This document shows, piece after piece, positions 1-7,480 of a DNA stretch of 11,336 bases. Under the pieces are notes generated by a model. That model worked only from the letters and a program-made list of their open reading frames with translations, searched no databases and was not told where the DNA came from. Position 1 is the first letter of the stretch. Each line of letters opens with the position of its first letter. This DNA comes from Paenibacillus sp. UBA6285 (GTDB lineage Bacteria > Bacillota > Bacilli > Paenibacillales > Paenibacillaceae). The stretch lies in assembly GCA_002438345.1 (NCBI GenBank), contig DJUJ01000093.1, positions 2,445-13,780 of the forward strand, read 5' to 3'. A program made the position numbers and the translations under genes.

Positions 1-2231
1 CTGAAGTTTCCATGGAGATAAAGCAGATGTTGAAGCATTGGATTTTATCTGATCAAACCTGTAATGTTAATCAGATGTTTACAAGCATTCAACAGCTTGA
101 TACGATAACGTCATGGCTGAATGATCCTTCGATTGAAGCGATAGGGGACCTTCCCAATCATTTTGAACTCAACGCGATGAATCGCAGTGTTCACAAAAGA
201 AATGATTATGCTTTTGGAATTAGCAAAAGTTCAAAACGAATCTGGACTTATGAACTAACAAATGGTGAAAATCGTAAAGGCTGGTATACCGGAGACGGAA
301 TGACTTACCTATACAACGGAGATGCAACGCAGTATTCGGATGATTACTGGTCTACGGTTGATTACAATAGATTGCCGGGTACAACGGTCGTGAGTCGTAA
401 CCGTGATTCGAGTCAGTATCAGTATGGAGATGGAGAAGGAGCGCCCAATAACGCTTGGGCTGGCGGCACAACACTCGATAAATATGGTGTTTCCGGTATG
501 AAATTACAGCAGATTGGAACCCAAATGTCGGTAAATAAGTCTTGGTTTATGTTTGATAACGAAATTGTAGCATTAGGTTCAAATCTGACCAGCCAAGATA
601 ACATGATGGTGGAGACAACCATTGAACAACGCAAAATAAACATGGAAGGCAGCAATGTTCTAACGGTTGACGGAGAAGAGCAGCCGACAGCGTTAGGTTG
701 GACAGATTCGAAGTCGAATGTGAAATGGGCGCATCTTGCCGGCTCAACACCTAATTCAGATATCGGTTACTATTTCCCAGGCGGACAGACGGTTAAGATG
801 TTGCGTCAACAGCAAACAGGCACTTGGTTCGACGTTAATAAAGACGAAAAAGGTATTAATGGCGGACCAAAAGATGAAAGAGTTCGAAACTATTTGACCA
901 TGTGGTATGATCACGGGACAAATCCACAAGCGGAAACGTATAGTTACGTGCTGCTGCCGAATAAGTCAGCCCAAGAAGTTGAGGCGTACTCCCTAAATCC
1001 AAACATAGAGATTCTTAAGAATGAAGCTGATGTACAATCCGTTCGAAACAAGAAGTTGGGGATTACTGGAATTAGTTTCTGGGGAGAGTTGCCAACGAAA
1101 GCTGACTTCGTAACCAGCAATCGACAATCATCCGTTATGGTGCGAGAGAATCAGGATCATACGTTGGAAATTGCAGTTTCTGATCCAACCATGGAGAATA
1201 CAGGAATTATTGAGATCGAACTCGACAAATCTGCAGCTAGTCTTATTGAAGCAGACCCTCAAGTTCATGTTGCTCAATTAGCACCGACGATTAAGTTACA
1301 GATAAATGTGAACGGCTCCTTAGGACAATCATTCTATGCAAAGTTTGATACGGATTCAAACCGAAAATATGCGGTAATAGCGAAGTATGGGCTTGGCAGT
1401 GGGGATTATAAAGCTGGAGACACAGTTACAATAACAGCCAATGAAGCACCAGCTGGCAAAGAATTTGATAAATGGACTACGGATAACAGTAGCGTTAGAT
1501 TCGCAAATGCAAGTAATAAAGTAACTACATTTGTAATGCCGAGTGAAGCGGTAACAGTAACAGCAACCTATAAGGATAAGGAAGCAACACCTTCAACACC
1601 AAATCCAACACCTTCGCCTACACCAAAACCAGGTGATGATAATAAGCCAACTAAGCCAATAGATCCAGGGAAGCCTATTGAGCAGGAGACTCCAAAAGTA
1701 AAGCTGAAAGATTTAGATGATCATTGGGCTAAGGATTCAATTGAAAAATCAGTTGAACTAGGTTTTGTAAGTGGTTATGAAGATGGAACTTTCCGACCGA
1801 ATGGTATGGTTACACGCGGTGAGTTTGCAACGATGTTAGCTAAAGCGCTGAAATTGGAGCTTGATGATGAGTTTCGTTTTGCTGATAAAGATGAAACACC
1901 AGTGTGGGCAAAGCCACACATTCAAGCACTAGCTAAAGCAGGTTTCATTTCAGGATATGGAGATGGTACATTCCAAGCGAACCGAGCTATAACTAGAACT
2001 GAATTAGTCGTTATTATGGTCCGTGCTCTAGGTCTTGAAGTAAAACAAAATGCAACGCCAGTGTTCGATGATGCAGATCAAGTTCCAGCATGGGCAAAAC
2101 CTTATGTGGCAACAGCAGCTGAAGCAGGATTAATTAAGGGGAATGGGAAGGGCAAATTTAATCCGAATGATTCTTCAACTAGAGCAGAAGCAGTTACTTT
2201 GATTTTAGCTATGCTAAACAATAGGAAATAA
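1..2231 (+). CDS. SLH-anchored polysaccharide lyase family 8 (hyaluronate/chondroitin/xanthan lyase type), 5' end outside window
   Basis: The reading frame is open from the first base, and the ATG at 12 is internal because the PL8 alpha/alpha-toroid domain with the catalytic Asn, His and Tyr would lie upstream. Residues are counted from that ATG. The PL8 central beta-sandwich is clear: AMNRSVHKR (about 56-64), then NGENRKGWYTGDGMTYLYN, LPGTT, FMFDNEIVALGS and MWYDHGTNP (about 297-305). The PL8 C-terminal domain follows (about 330-435). Next come an InlB B-repeat-like module (about 453-521, ending in TFVMPSEAVTVTATYK), a Pro/Thr-rich linker (about 526-560) and three SLH domains (about 563-615, 622-675, 684-736) with TRGE, TRTE and TRAE motifs. 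SLH domains bind pyruvylated secondary cell-wall polymer, so the lyase should be held on the cell surface. PL8 enzymes cleave uronic-acid polysaccharides by beta-elimination, leaving a 4,5-unsaturated uronyl end. The GH88 gene downstream fits that product. The family call is firm; the substrate (hyaluronan, chondroitin or xanthan) is open. Confidence 0.93.
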   Translation, partial: EVSMEIKQMLKHWILSDQTCNVNQMFTSIQQLDTITSWLNDPSIEAIGDLPNHFELNAMNRSVHKRNDYAFGISKSSKRIWTYELTNGENRKGWYTGDGMTYLYNGDATQYSDDYWSTVDYNRLPGTTVVSRNRDSSQYQYGDGEGAPNNAWAGGTTLDKYGVSGMKLQQIGTQMSVNKSWFMFDNEIVALGSNLTSQDNMMVETTIEQRKINMEGSNVLTVDGEEQPTALGWTDSKSNVKWAHLAGSTPNSDIGYYFPGGQTVKMLRQQQTGTWFDVNKDEKGINGGPKDERVRNYLTMWYDHGTNPQAETYSYVLLPNKSAQEVEAYSLNPNIEILKNEADVQSVRNKKLGITGISFWGELPTKADFVTSNRQSSVMVRENQDHTLEIAVSDPTMENTGIIEIELDKSAASLIEADPQVHVAQLAPTIKLQINVNGSLGQSFYAKFDTDSNRKYAVIAKYGLGSGDYKAGDTVTITANEAPAGKEFDKWTTDNSSVRFANASNKVTTFVMPSEAVTVTATYKDKEATPSTPNPTPSPTPKPGDDNKPTKPIDPGKPIEQETPKVKLKDLDDHWAKDSIEKSVELGFVSGYEDGTFRPNGMVTRGEFATMLAKALKLELDDEFRFADKDETPVWAKPHIQALAKAGFISGYGDGTFQANRAITRTELVVIMVRALGLEVKQNATPVFDDADQVPAWAKPYVATAAEAGLIKGNGKGKFNPNDSSTRAEAVTLILAMLNNRK

Positions 2232-2257
2232 GTTCATGTTCTAGATCCAACATGTTC

Positions 2258-2317
2258 TAATAATCTAACCTGTGAGACCGTGACATATTTAGTCATGTTT
2301 CACAGGTTAGATTATTA
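2258..2317 (+). terminator. Long hairpin after the PL8 gene, probable terminator
   Basis: Positions 2258-2278 pair with 2297-2317 over 21 bp with only one G-T wobble. A 4-bp inner stem (TGAC 2281-2284 with GTCA 2292-2295) lies in the loop. It starts 26 nt after the PL8 stop codon. No proper T-run follows (TTAATTAGACC), so it is not a textbook intrinsic terminator. It may instead be a 3'-end stabilising or Rho-limiting structure. The pairing is directly visible; the role is inferred. Confidence 0.6.
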
Positions 2318-2391
2318 ATTAGACCTGATTAGCTTGTATTCATAACAGACAATACATCGAAATGAAGCCAAAATGTTTGTTAATAAATACA

Positions 2392-2421
2392 TGGACAATA
2401 TCATTTCTAACATTTAATAAT
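2392..2421 (+). promoter_or_regulatory. Weak candidate promoter for the response regulator gene
   Basis: TGGACA (2392-2397, 5 of 6 to the -35 consensus) and AATAAT (2416-2421, 5 of 6 to -10) are separated by 18 bp. A start near 2428 would fall inside the ribosome binding site AAGAGGGGG (2428-2435), leaving a very short leader, which weakens the call. I saw no better pair in 2318-2442. Confidence 0.25.
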
Positions 2422-2442
2422 CATCTAAGAGGGGGCTAATTA

Positions 2443-4044
2443 ATGATCAAAGTTTTAATTGTAGATGACGAAATTCTTGTACGTTTAGCCCTTAAATCAG
2501 GTATTGAATGGAAAACCCATGGCTTTGAATTGATTGGTGAGGCGGATGATGGTGTTTCTGCCCTAAAATATATAGAACAATATCAGCCGCATATTGTGAT
2601 TACTGACATTACGATGCCGAATATGAATGGAATTGAGCTCATTCGTGAAGCAAAGAAAATAAACGTCGATATTCACTTTATTATTTTAAGTTGTCACAAT
2701 GATTTCGAATTTGTGAAGGAAGGCATGAAATTAGGCGCTGAAGATTATATTCTAAAGCTTTCTATGAATATTGAGAAGCTGGTTGATATATTGTTGAATC
2801 TCAAAGATAAGATTAAAAGTGGTCCTTCAACAAGAGACGAAACGATGGTCATGAAAGCTCAAGAATCTGATCGTCTAAATTTCATTTATAGTTTATTTGA
2901 TGATTCTTTTCAGTCAAAGGATGAATTAATGAACATGGCTTTAGAGTTGGGATTATCACTCATTGGTAATTACTATGTTATAGGTATTCTCCAATTCGAT
3001 AAACAGCAGCATGCTCAAGATAGTAATTCCAGTCCAAGGATAAGCTCGGATGATGTTACGTTGAATATCATTGATGACATTATGAAGGGTTACGGAATGG
3101 GCCAAGTTATTTTTTTTGAAAAAGGAATATTTCTATACCTATTTAGTTTTCAATCTCTTATGGAGGCCGAGAAAAATCTTGATCTAATTCAATCTATTTG
3201 CGAGGAAACGGTTGATTTAATTCGTAAATTTATTCAGATCAAGGCTTCATGCGGGATAGGCTCGATCGTTGAAGGTATCTCCAATACAAAAGTGTCTTAT
3301 AATCACGCATATGAAAGCTTAAAAATAAATTTTTATACGGGCCCAATGTCCGTTAATCGTTATAACCCCTCTCAGAATCATGAGGAATTCATACTAAAAT
3401 CCGAAGAATATGATCAACTATTACAGGCCATTGAGATATATGATTTACATTTAATACGAGTGAGATTTATAGATTTGCTAAAAACAATGGAACGGCAGCA
3501 AGTCATGAGAAGTCAGAATGTAAGGATGTATATTCATAAACTGATATTTTTAATTGAAACGAATATTAAGAAAATAACGAAGCACATTGGAGAGTATGAG
3601 AGTATTACAAGAGCTTATATGTATATTCAAGAGATCCATTTTTTCAATGAAATGATCGAACAAATAGATGCTTGCCTGCAAGATTTTATAACAGAATCGA
3701 TGCATGAGGATCTGTATGCTTGTAGAACAGAAGTATTTAAAGCGAAAGAGTATGTGCTGAAAAATTATAATCAACCCATTAGTGTTGCAACAATTAGTAA
3801 AATTATTAATATGAATCCTGATTATTTCAGTCATATCTTCAAAAAGGAAGCAGGTATCAACTTCATTGATTATCTGAATGAAATTCGAATCGACAAAGCT
3901 AAAGAGTTGATGAGAACGCAAAAGTATAAAATTTATCAAATTGCTGAAATGGTAGGCTATAACAATGATAGTTATTTCATCAAGAAATTTAAGCAGATAA
4001 CAGGTTATAAACCATTGGAATACATGAATGAAATAAAAGGATAA
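2443..4044 (+). CDS. YesN-type two-component response regulator with AraC-family DNA-binding domain
   Basis: This 533-residue protein has an N-terminal receiver domain (about 1-120) with the expected acidic pair D8/D9, phospho-acceptor D55 in ITDITMPNMNG, S83 and K105. A linker region of about 300 residues without an obvious motif follows. The C-terminus (about 433-533) is a double helix-turn-helix of the AraC/XylS type, with ISVATISKIINMNPDYFSHI and the signature ending IAEMVGYNNDSYFIKKFKQ. The architecture and length match YesN-like regulators that control polysaccharide-use loci in Bacillus and Paenibacillus. ATG 2443 follows AAGAGGGGG with a 7-nt gap. YesN proteins usually work with a YesM-type membrane histidine kinase, but no kinase gene is present in the window. 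The likely target is the transporter operon starting at 4234. K105 is followed by Leu rather than the common Pro. Family certain; regulon inferred. Confidence 0.93.
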   Translation: MIKVLIVDDEILVRLALKSGIEWKTHGFELIGEADDGVSALKYIEQYQPHIVITDITMPNMNGIELIREAKKINVDIHFIILSCHNDFEFVKEGMKLGAEDYILKLSMNIEKLVDILLNLKDKIKSGPSTRDETMVMKAQESDRLNFIYSLFDDSFQSKDELMNMALELGLSLIGNYYVIGILQFDKQQHAQDSNSSPRISSDDVTLNIIDDIMKGYGMGQVIFFEKGIFLYLFSFQSLMEAEKNLDLIQSICEETVDLIRKFIQIKASCGIGSIVEGISNTKVSYNHAYESLKINFYTGPMSVNRYNPSQNHEEFILKSEEYDQLLQAIEIYDLHLIRVRFIDLLKTMERQQVMRSQNVRMYIHKLIFLIETNIKKITKHIGEYESITRAYMYIQEIHFFNEMIEQIDACLQDFITESMHEDLYACRTEVFKAKEYVLKNYNQPISVATISKIINMNPDYFSHIFKKEAGINFIDYLNEIRIDKAKELMRTQKYKIYQIAEMVGYNNDSYFIKKFKQITGYKPLEYMNEIKG

Positions 4045-4067
4045 GTACAGTCCCTTTCGGAAATAGT

Positions 4068-4111
4068 ATGGCATTAATCTTAGATTTATAGCAAAGATTA
4101 ATGCCATTTTT
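4068..4111 (+). terminator. Intrinsic terminator after the response regulator gene
   Basis: Positions 4069-4081 pair perfectly with 4094-4106 over 13 bp, and A4068/T4107 extends the stem. The loop is 12 nt, and five T residues (4107-4111) follow. It lies 24 nt after the regulator stop codon, so the downstream transporter operon probably needs its own promoter. Confidence 0.85.
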
Positions 4112-4140
4112 GTGTTCCGGTAAAACAAGAAATCAAAGTG

Positions 4141-4207
4141 CTAAGCAATGGACAATCTTTACTAAGCTTCGTTTATTCTGGCATGAATTTGATTATGTTA
4201 AGCTTAA
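4141..4207 (+). promoter_or_regulatory. Candidate promoter and AraC-type operator of the transporter operon
   Basis: A possible promoter is TGGACA (4149-4154) with TTTATT (4172-4177), spaced 17 bp, giving a leader of about 50 nt. The hexamer CTAAGC occurs at 4141-4146 and again at 4162-4167, exactly 21 bp apart. A TTAAGC lies at 4198-4203 within the perfect palindrome TTAAGCTTAA (4198-4207). AraC-family activators commonly bind direct half-sites two helical turns apart next to the -35, so these are candidate sites for the regulator encoded just upstream. The repeats are visible; promoter and operator function are inferred. Confidence 0.35.
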
Positions 4208-4216
4208 TCCATCACC

Positions 4217-4226
4217 AAAAGGGAGG
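4217..4226 (+). promoter_or_regulatory. Ribosome binding site that fixes the binding-protein start
   Basis: AAAAGGGAGG ends 7 nt before ATG 4234. The same frame stays open upstream to a GTG at 4138, but that start has no comparable site and would put 32 residues in front of the lipoprotein signal peptide. Confidence 0.85.
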
Positions 4227-4233
4227 TTTACGA

Positions 4234-5610
4234 ATGAGAAAAATGAAAAGAGTATTCGTTAGTTTATTGATGGTTATCTTAGTTGCAACGTTATTTGCTG
4301 GATGTTCTAACTCGTCAAAGAATAGTTCCAATGAGAGTTCTCAACCCGATTCAACCGGCAAGACCCAATCTACCTCGGATACAGACAAAACTGAGGTTGT
4401 CGTTTGGAATTTTACTTTCAAGACAGATGAGCAGAAAGCGGAAATCATAAAAGGTTTTGATGCGCTTGGTAAAAATATCAAGCTAACTTTTAAACCACTG
4501 CCTCAAGGGACAACCGAAGAGATTGATCAGAAGCTAGTCACGAACTTAATAGGCGGAGAGAAAATTGATATATTTGATGGATACGTATCACAATATTATA
4601 ATTTTACATCCAAAGGCTTGCTTGAACCTTTAGACGGATATATAGCCAAAGACAACTTTGATGCAAATGCTCTAGGCGAAAGCAACATTCAAATGTCCAA
4701 GATCGATAATAAATTGTACGGTTTGCCTTATATCAAATCTAAATTCATGCTCTATTATAACAAAGATTTGTTCGATAAGGCTGGGGTAGCTTATCCAACA
4801 GATGATTGGACTTGGAATGATTTCAGAGAAGCAGCCAAGAAATTAACATCCGGTGAAGGTAGTAATAAAATATGGGGATTTACTATGCCAGATTGGCCAC
4901 AAACTTGGGGAGGAATGGCAACACAAACAGGTTTGAAATATGTTAATCCTGATAACACTTTAAATCTGGATAAGCCTGCGTTCAAGGATGCACTTCAATT
5001 TAAGTATGATTTGTCCATGGTTGATAAGAGCGGCCCATCTCTAGCAGAAAATAAAACAACGAAGACCCATTATGCGAAGCAATTTAGCGCTGGTAACATC
5101 GGAATGTTGATCTCAGGCGACTGGTCAATTGGTCAAATTGCATCTAATCAAAATAATGATTTTAAGTTTAAGTATGATATCACTAATATTCCTCATCCAG
5201 AGGGTGTAGCAAAAGGCACTACGTTCGGTGCTCCGCGATATCTTCTTATGAATTCTAAATCAGATCAAAAAACAAAAGACGCAGCTTGGGAAGTAATGAA
5301 ATATTTAAGCTCTGAAGACGTAGCGCTTATTCTAGCGAAATATGCAATTAATTTACCAGCTCTCAATACACCAAAGGTAGAAGAAACATTCCTGAAAAAT
5401 CTTCCGGATTTCGTCGAAAACGGAAAAATGGTATTGGAGAATGTACCATATGTTGAGGAATTACCAATGCATGTGGCCAGTAATGCGATTAATAAAGCAA
5501 TGGGAGAAGAAGCAGAACTTGCTCTAACAGGTACTAAGTCAATAGATCAGGCCATTGCAGATATGCAAAAGCGCGCTACCGATGAAGTGAACAAGTTAGT
5601 CAAGAAGTAA
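4234..5610 (+). CDS. ABC transporter sugar-binding lipoprotein (extracellular solute-binding protein family 1)
   Basis: The 458-residue product starts with a lipoprotein signal peptide: basic MRKMKR, a hydrophobic core (about 7-20) and the lipobox LFAGC with the acylated Cys at residue 24. A Ser/Asn/Thr-rich tether (about 25-52) follows. The mature protein has the layout of family 1 solute-binding proteins, with VVVWNFTFKTDEQ at the first strand, LYGLPY followed by LYYNKDLFDKAG in the middle, and GNIGMLISGDWS later. It should capture oligosaccharides outside the membrane and pass them to the two permeases encoded next. Family 1 proteins work with CUT1 importers for di- and oligosaccharides; the ligand here is inferred from the neighbours to be an unsaturated uronyl oligosaccharide. 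The gene is first in its operon, behind a terminator. A strong hairpin after its stop may let it be made in excess over the permeases. Confidence 0.93.
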   Translation: MRKMKRVFVSLLMVILVATLFAGCSNSSKNSSNESSQPDSTGKTQSTSDTDKTEVVVWNFTFKTDEQKAEIIKGFDALGKNIKLTFKPLPQGTTEEIDQKLVTNLIGGEKIDIFDGYVSQYYNFTSKGLLEPLDGYIAKDNFDANALGESNIQMSKIDNKLYGLPYIKSKFMLYYNKDLFDKAGVAYPTDDWTWNDFREAAKKLTSGEGSNKIWGFTMPDWPQTWGGMATQTGLKYVNPDNTLNLDKPAFKDALQFKYDLSMVDKSGPSLAENKTTKTHYAKQFSAGNIGMLISGDWSIGQIASNQNNDFKFKYDITNIPHPEGVAKGTTFGAPRYLLMNSKSDQKTKDAAWEVMKYLSSEDVALILAKYAINLPALNTPKVEETFLKNLPDFVENGKMVLENVPYVEELPMHVASNAINKAMGEEAELALTGTKSIDQAIADMQKRATDEVNKLVKK

Positions 5611-5620
5611 TCTTGTTAAT

Positions 5621-5662
5621 AAATATGGACTGAACGTTCATCGGAATGTTTAGTCCATATTT
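5621..5662 (+). promoter_or_regulatory. Intercistronic 19-bp hairpin between binding-protein and permease genes
   Basis: Positions 5621-5639 pair with 5644-5662 (19 bp, two G-T wobbles) around the tetraloop ATCG (5640-5643). No T-run follows; the ribosome binding site of the first permease starts one or two bases after the stem. It is therefore more likely an mRNA stabiliser, processing site or partial attenuator than a full terminator. The 10-bp palindrome TGAACGTTCA (5631-5640) lies within it. Structure visible, function inferred. Confidence 0.7.
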
Positions 5663-5663
5663 G

Positions 5664-5670
5664 AAAGGAG
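5664..5670 (+). promoter_or_regulatory. Ribosome binding site that selects a TTG start for the first permease
   Basis: AAAGGAG ends 8 nt before TTG 5679. The in-frame ATG at 5646 lies inside the 3' arm of the 5621-5662 hairpin and has no ribosome binding site, so TTG 5679 is the better start. Confidence 0.75.
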
Positions 5671-5678
5671 TGATTGGT

Positions 5679-6563
5679 TTGAGTGCGTCGAAAATTAACC
5701 GACGAGAATCGATGTGGGGATTTTTATTCCTCCTGCCTAATTTGATAGGTTTTGTCTTGTTTTCACTAATACCTGTCGTTGTTGCATTCGTACTAAGTCT
5801 CACGGACTGGGATGGAATTAGTAAGATTAATTTTATGTGGTTTGAAAATTATATAGATTTATTCAAGGATGAATCGTTTAGAATTGCTCTGTATAACACC
5901 TTTATATATACGATTGCTTTTGTTCCATTGACATTGTTTCTTGGATTAATGATTGCCATGTTGCTAAATAACAAATTGAAGGGGATCGGCGTATATCGAT
6001 TAATTTATTTTATACCTTATATAGCGTCAGCAGTTGCAATCTCTTATGTATTCAGCGCGCTATTACACCCGACGCTAGGACCGATAAATAATATGCTACG
6101 GAGCTTCGGTATAGACAATCCCCCACAATGGCTAACAAGTCCTAACTGGGCAATGTTTTCTGTCATCGTGATGTCCGTGTGGAAGAACTTTGGTTATTAT
6201 GTGGTGATGTTTCTGGCAGGTTTGCAGGGAGTTCCGAGTTCACTTTATGAGGCTGCTACTATTGATGGAGCTGGTGGTTGGAACAAATTCAAACACATAA
6301 CAATACCTTTGATTACTCCTGTAACCTTCTTCTGTATCATTATGGCGACAATCAACTCCTTTAAAGTGTTTGATCAGGTTTATATCTTAACAGAAGGTGG
6401 ACCAGGAAGAGCAACAACGACAATTGTTCAGTATATTTATGAATCGTCTTTTCAGAATTATCAAATGGGTTATGCAAGTGCAGCAGCCGTTGTGTTATTC
6501 GGAATTATTTTTATTGTAACGCTTGTTCAATACCGTGGACAGAATAAATGGGTTAATTACTAG
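5679..6563 (+). CDS. CUT1-type sugar ABC transporter permease, MalF/LacF/UgpA-like
   Basis: Translation from TTG 5679 gives 294 residues, the usual length for this family (MSASKINRRESMWGFLFLLP at the start). About six hydrophobic membrane segments are visible; the first begins near residue 13. The cytoplasmic EAA loop YEAATIDGAGGWNKFKHI has E191 and G197 and is the contact site for the ATPase subunit. It should form a heterodimeric channel with the next gene product and take substrate from the binding lipoprotein. The ATG at 5646 would add 11 residues that do not look like a permease N-terminus and whose codons lie partly in the hairpin. The stop is 19 nt before the second permease, consistent with one transcript. 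No ATPase gene is nearby; in Bacillales a shared MsmX/UgpC-type ATPase encoded elsewhere usually serves such systems (established for relatives, inferred here). Confidence 0.92.
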   Translation: MSASKINRRESMWGFLFLLPNLIGFVLFSLIPVVVAFVLSLTDWDGISKINFMWFENYIDLFKDESFRIALYNTFIYTIAFVPLTLFLGLMIAMLLNNKLKGIGVYRLIYFIPYIASAVAISYVFSALLHPTLGPINNMLRSFGIDNPPQWLTSPNWAMFSVIVMSVWKNFGYYVVMFLAGLQGVPSSLYEAATIDGAGGWNKFKHITIPLITPVTFFCIIMATINSFKVFDQVYILTEGGPGRATTTIVQYIYESSFQNYQMGYASAAAVVLFGIIFIVTLVQYRGQNKWVNY

Positions 6564-6582
6564 GAAGAAAGGGAGTGAGGAA

Positions 6583-7443
6583 ATGACAACTATAGGCGTA
6601 CAACGTCACAAATTGTTAAGCCCCCAAAAAGTCAATCATCTTTTGATTCATATCATTCTAATCTCGTTAGGCCTAGTAATGACTGTGCCGTTCATTTGGA
6701 TGTTATCGTCTTCGTTAAAGCCGGAGGTCGATATATTTAAAATGCCTATTGAGTGGATTCCGTCGACAATCACGTGGTCCAATTATGCTGCTTTATTTTC
6801 GGAAAGATTTAATTTTGGTTTGTTTTACAAGAATACTTTTATTATTGCCAGTTCAGTTACTATATTACAGCTAATCACATGTTCTTTGGCAGGCTATGCC
6901 TTCTCAAAAATTAAATTTAAGGGAAGAGATACCATCTTCCTATGTTACTTGGGTACGATGATGGTACCGTTCCAAGTAACGATGATCCCGTTATTTATCA
7001 TTATGAGAATCCTTGGTCTAGTCGATACTCAATTATCCATTATTTTAATGAGTGCCTTTAGCGCTTACGGTGTTTTCTTGCTTCGACAATTCTATCTAAC
7101 CTTGCCGATCGAAATATCTGAGGCTGCGATGATTGATGGTTGTAATCATTTCCAAATTTATTATCGGATTATGCTTCCGAATATAATACCAGCGATGTCA
7201 ACGTTAATCTTATTTACTTTTCTCGGGCAGTGGAACGACTTTATTGTACCGTTTATTTTCCTGAATTCTCCTGAAAACTTCACGATAACGATAGGTCTTA
7301 AAGCATTTGTATCTGATTATGATGTAGAATTTGGCAAGATTATGGCAGGCACGGCCATGTCGATCATTCCGATATTGGCTATCTTCTTTGCAGTTCAGAA
7401 GCAATTTATCGAAGGAGTGGCTTTATCTGGTATTAAAGGTTAG
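6583..7443 (+). CDS. CUT1-type sugar ABC transporter permease, MalG/LacG/UgpE-like
   Basis: The product is 286 residues with six likely membrane segments, the first near residues 20-42 after a basic, polar N-terminus. Typical MalG-family features are PFIWMLSSSLKP after the first segment, VPFQVTMIPLF in the middle, and the EAA loop SEAAMIDGCNHFQIYYRIML with E180 and G186. ATG 6583 is chosen because GAAAGGGAG (6567-6575) lies 7 nt upstream. The frame extends back to an ATG at 6523 that overlaps the previous gene and has no supporting site. It should pair with the preceding permease in the importer. The stop is 37 nt before the GH88 gene, in the same apparent operon. Confidence 0.92.
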   Translation: MTTIGVQRHKLLSPQKVNHLLIHIILISLGLVMTVPFIWMLSSSLKPEVDIFKMPIEWIPSTITWSNYAALFSERFNFGLFYKNTFIIASSVTILQLITCSLAGYAFSKIKFKGRDTIFLCYLGTMMVPFQVTMIPLFIIMRILGLVDTQLSIILMSAFSAYGVFLLRQFYLTLPIEISEAAMIDGCNHFQIYYRIMLPNIIPAMSTLILFTFLGQWNDFIVPFIFLNSPENFTITIGLKAFVSDYDVEFGKIMAGTAMSIIPILAIFFAVQKQFIEGVALSGIKG

Positions 7444-7480
7444 ATATTAATTGGATTGAAAATCAGGAAGGAGCATTCCA

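Noticed and set aside
3550..4128. 192-codon open frame on the minus strand over the response regulator gene
   Set aside because: It lies opposite the AraC-type DNA-binding domain coding sequence and the terminator, has no family features, and is explained as an antisense shadow of AT-rich coding DNA.
2391..4157. Shared 9-mer ATGGACAAT upstream of both the regulator (2391-2399) and the binding-protein gene (4148-4156)
   Set aside because: It may reflect similar -35 boxes (TGGACA); flanking bases do not align well and a 9-base match in AT-rich intergenic DNA can be chance.
4138..4233. N-terminal extension of the binding protein from GTG 4138
   Set aside because: It would place 32 residues before a good lipoprotein signal peptide; the strong ribosome binding site at 4217-4226 supports ATG 4234, and the stretch overlaps likely promoter elements.
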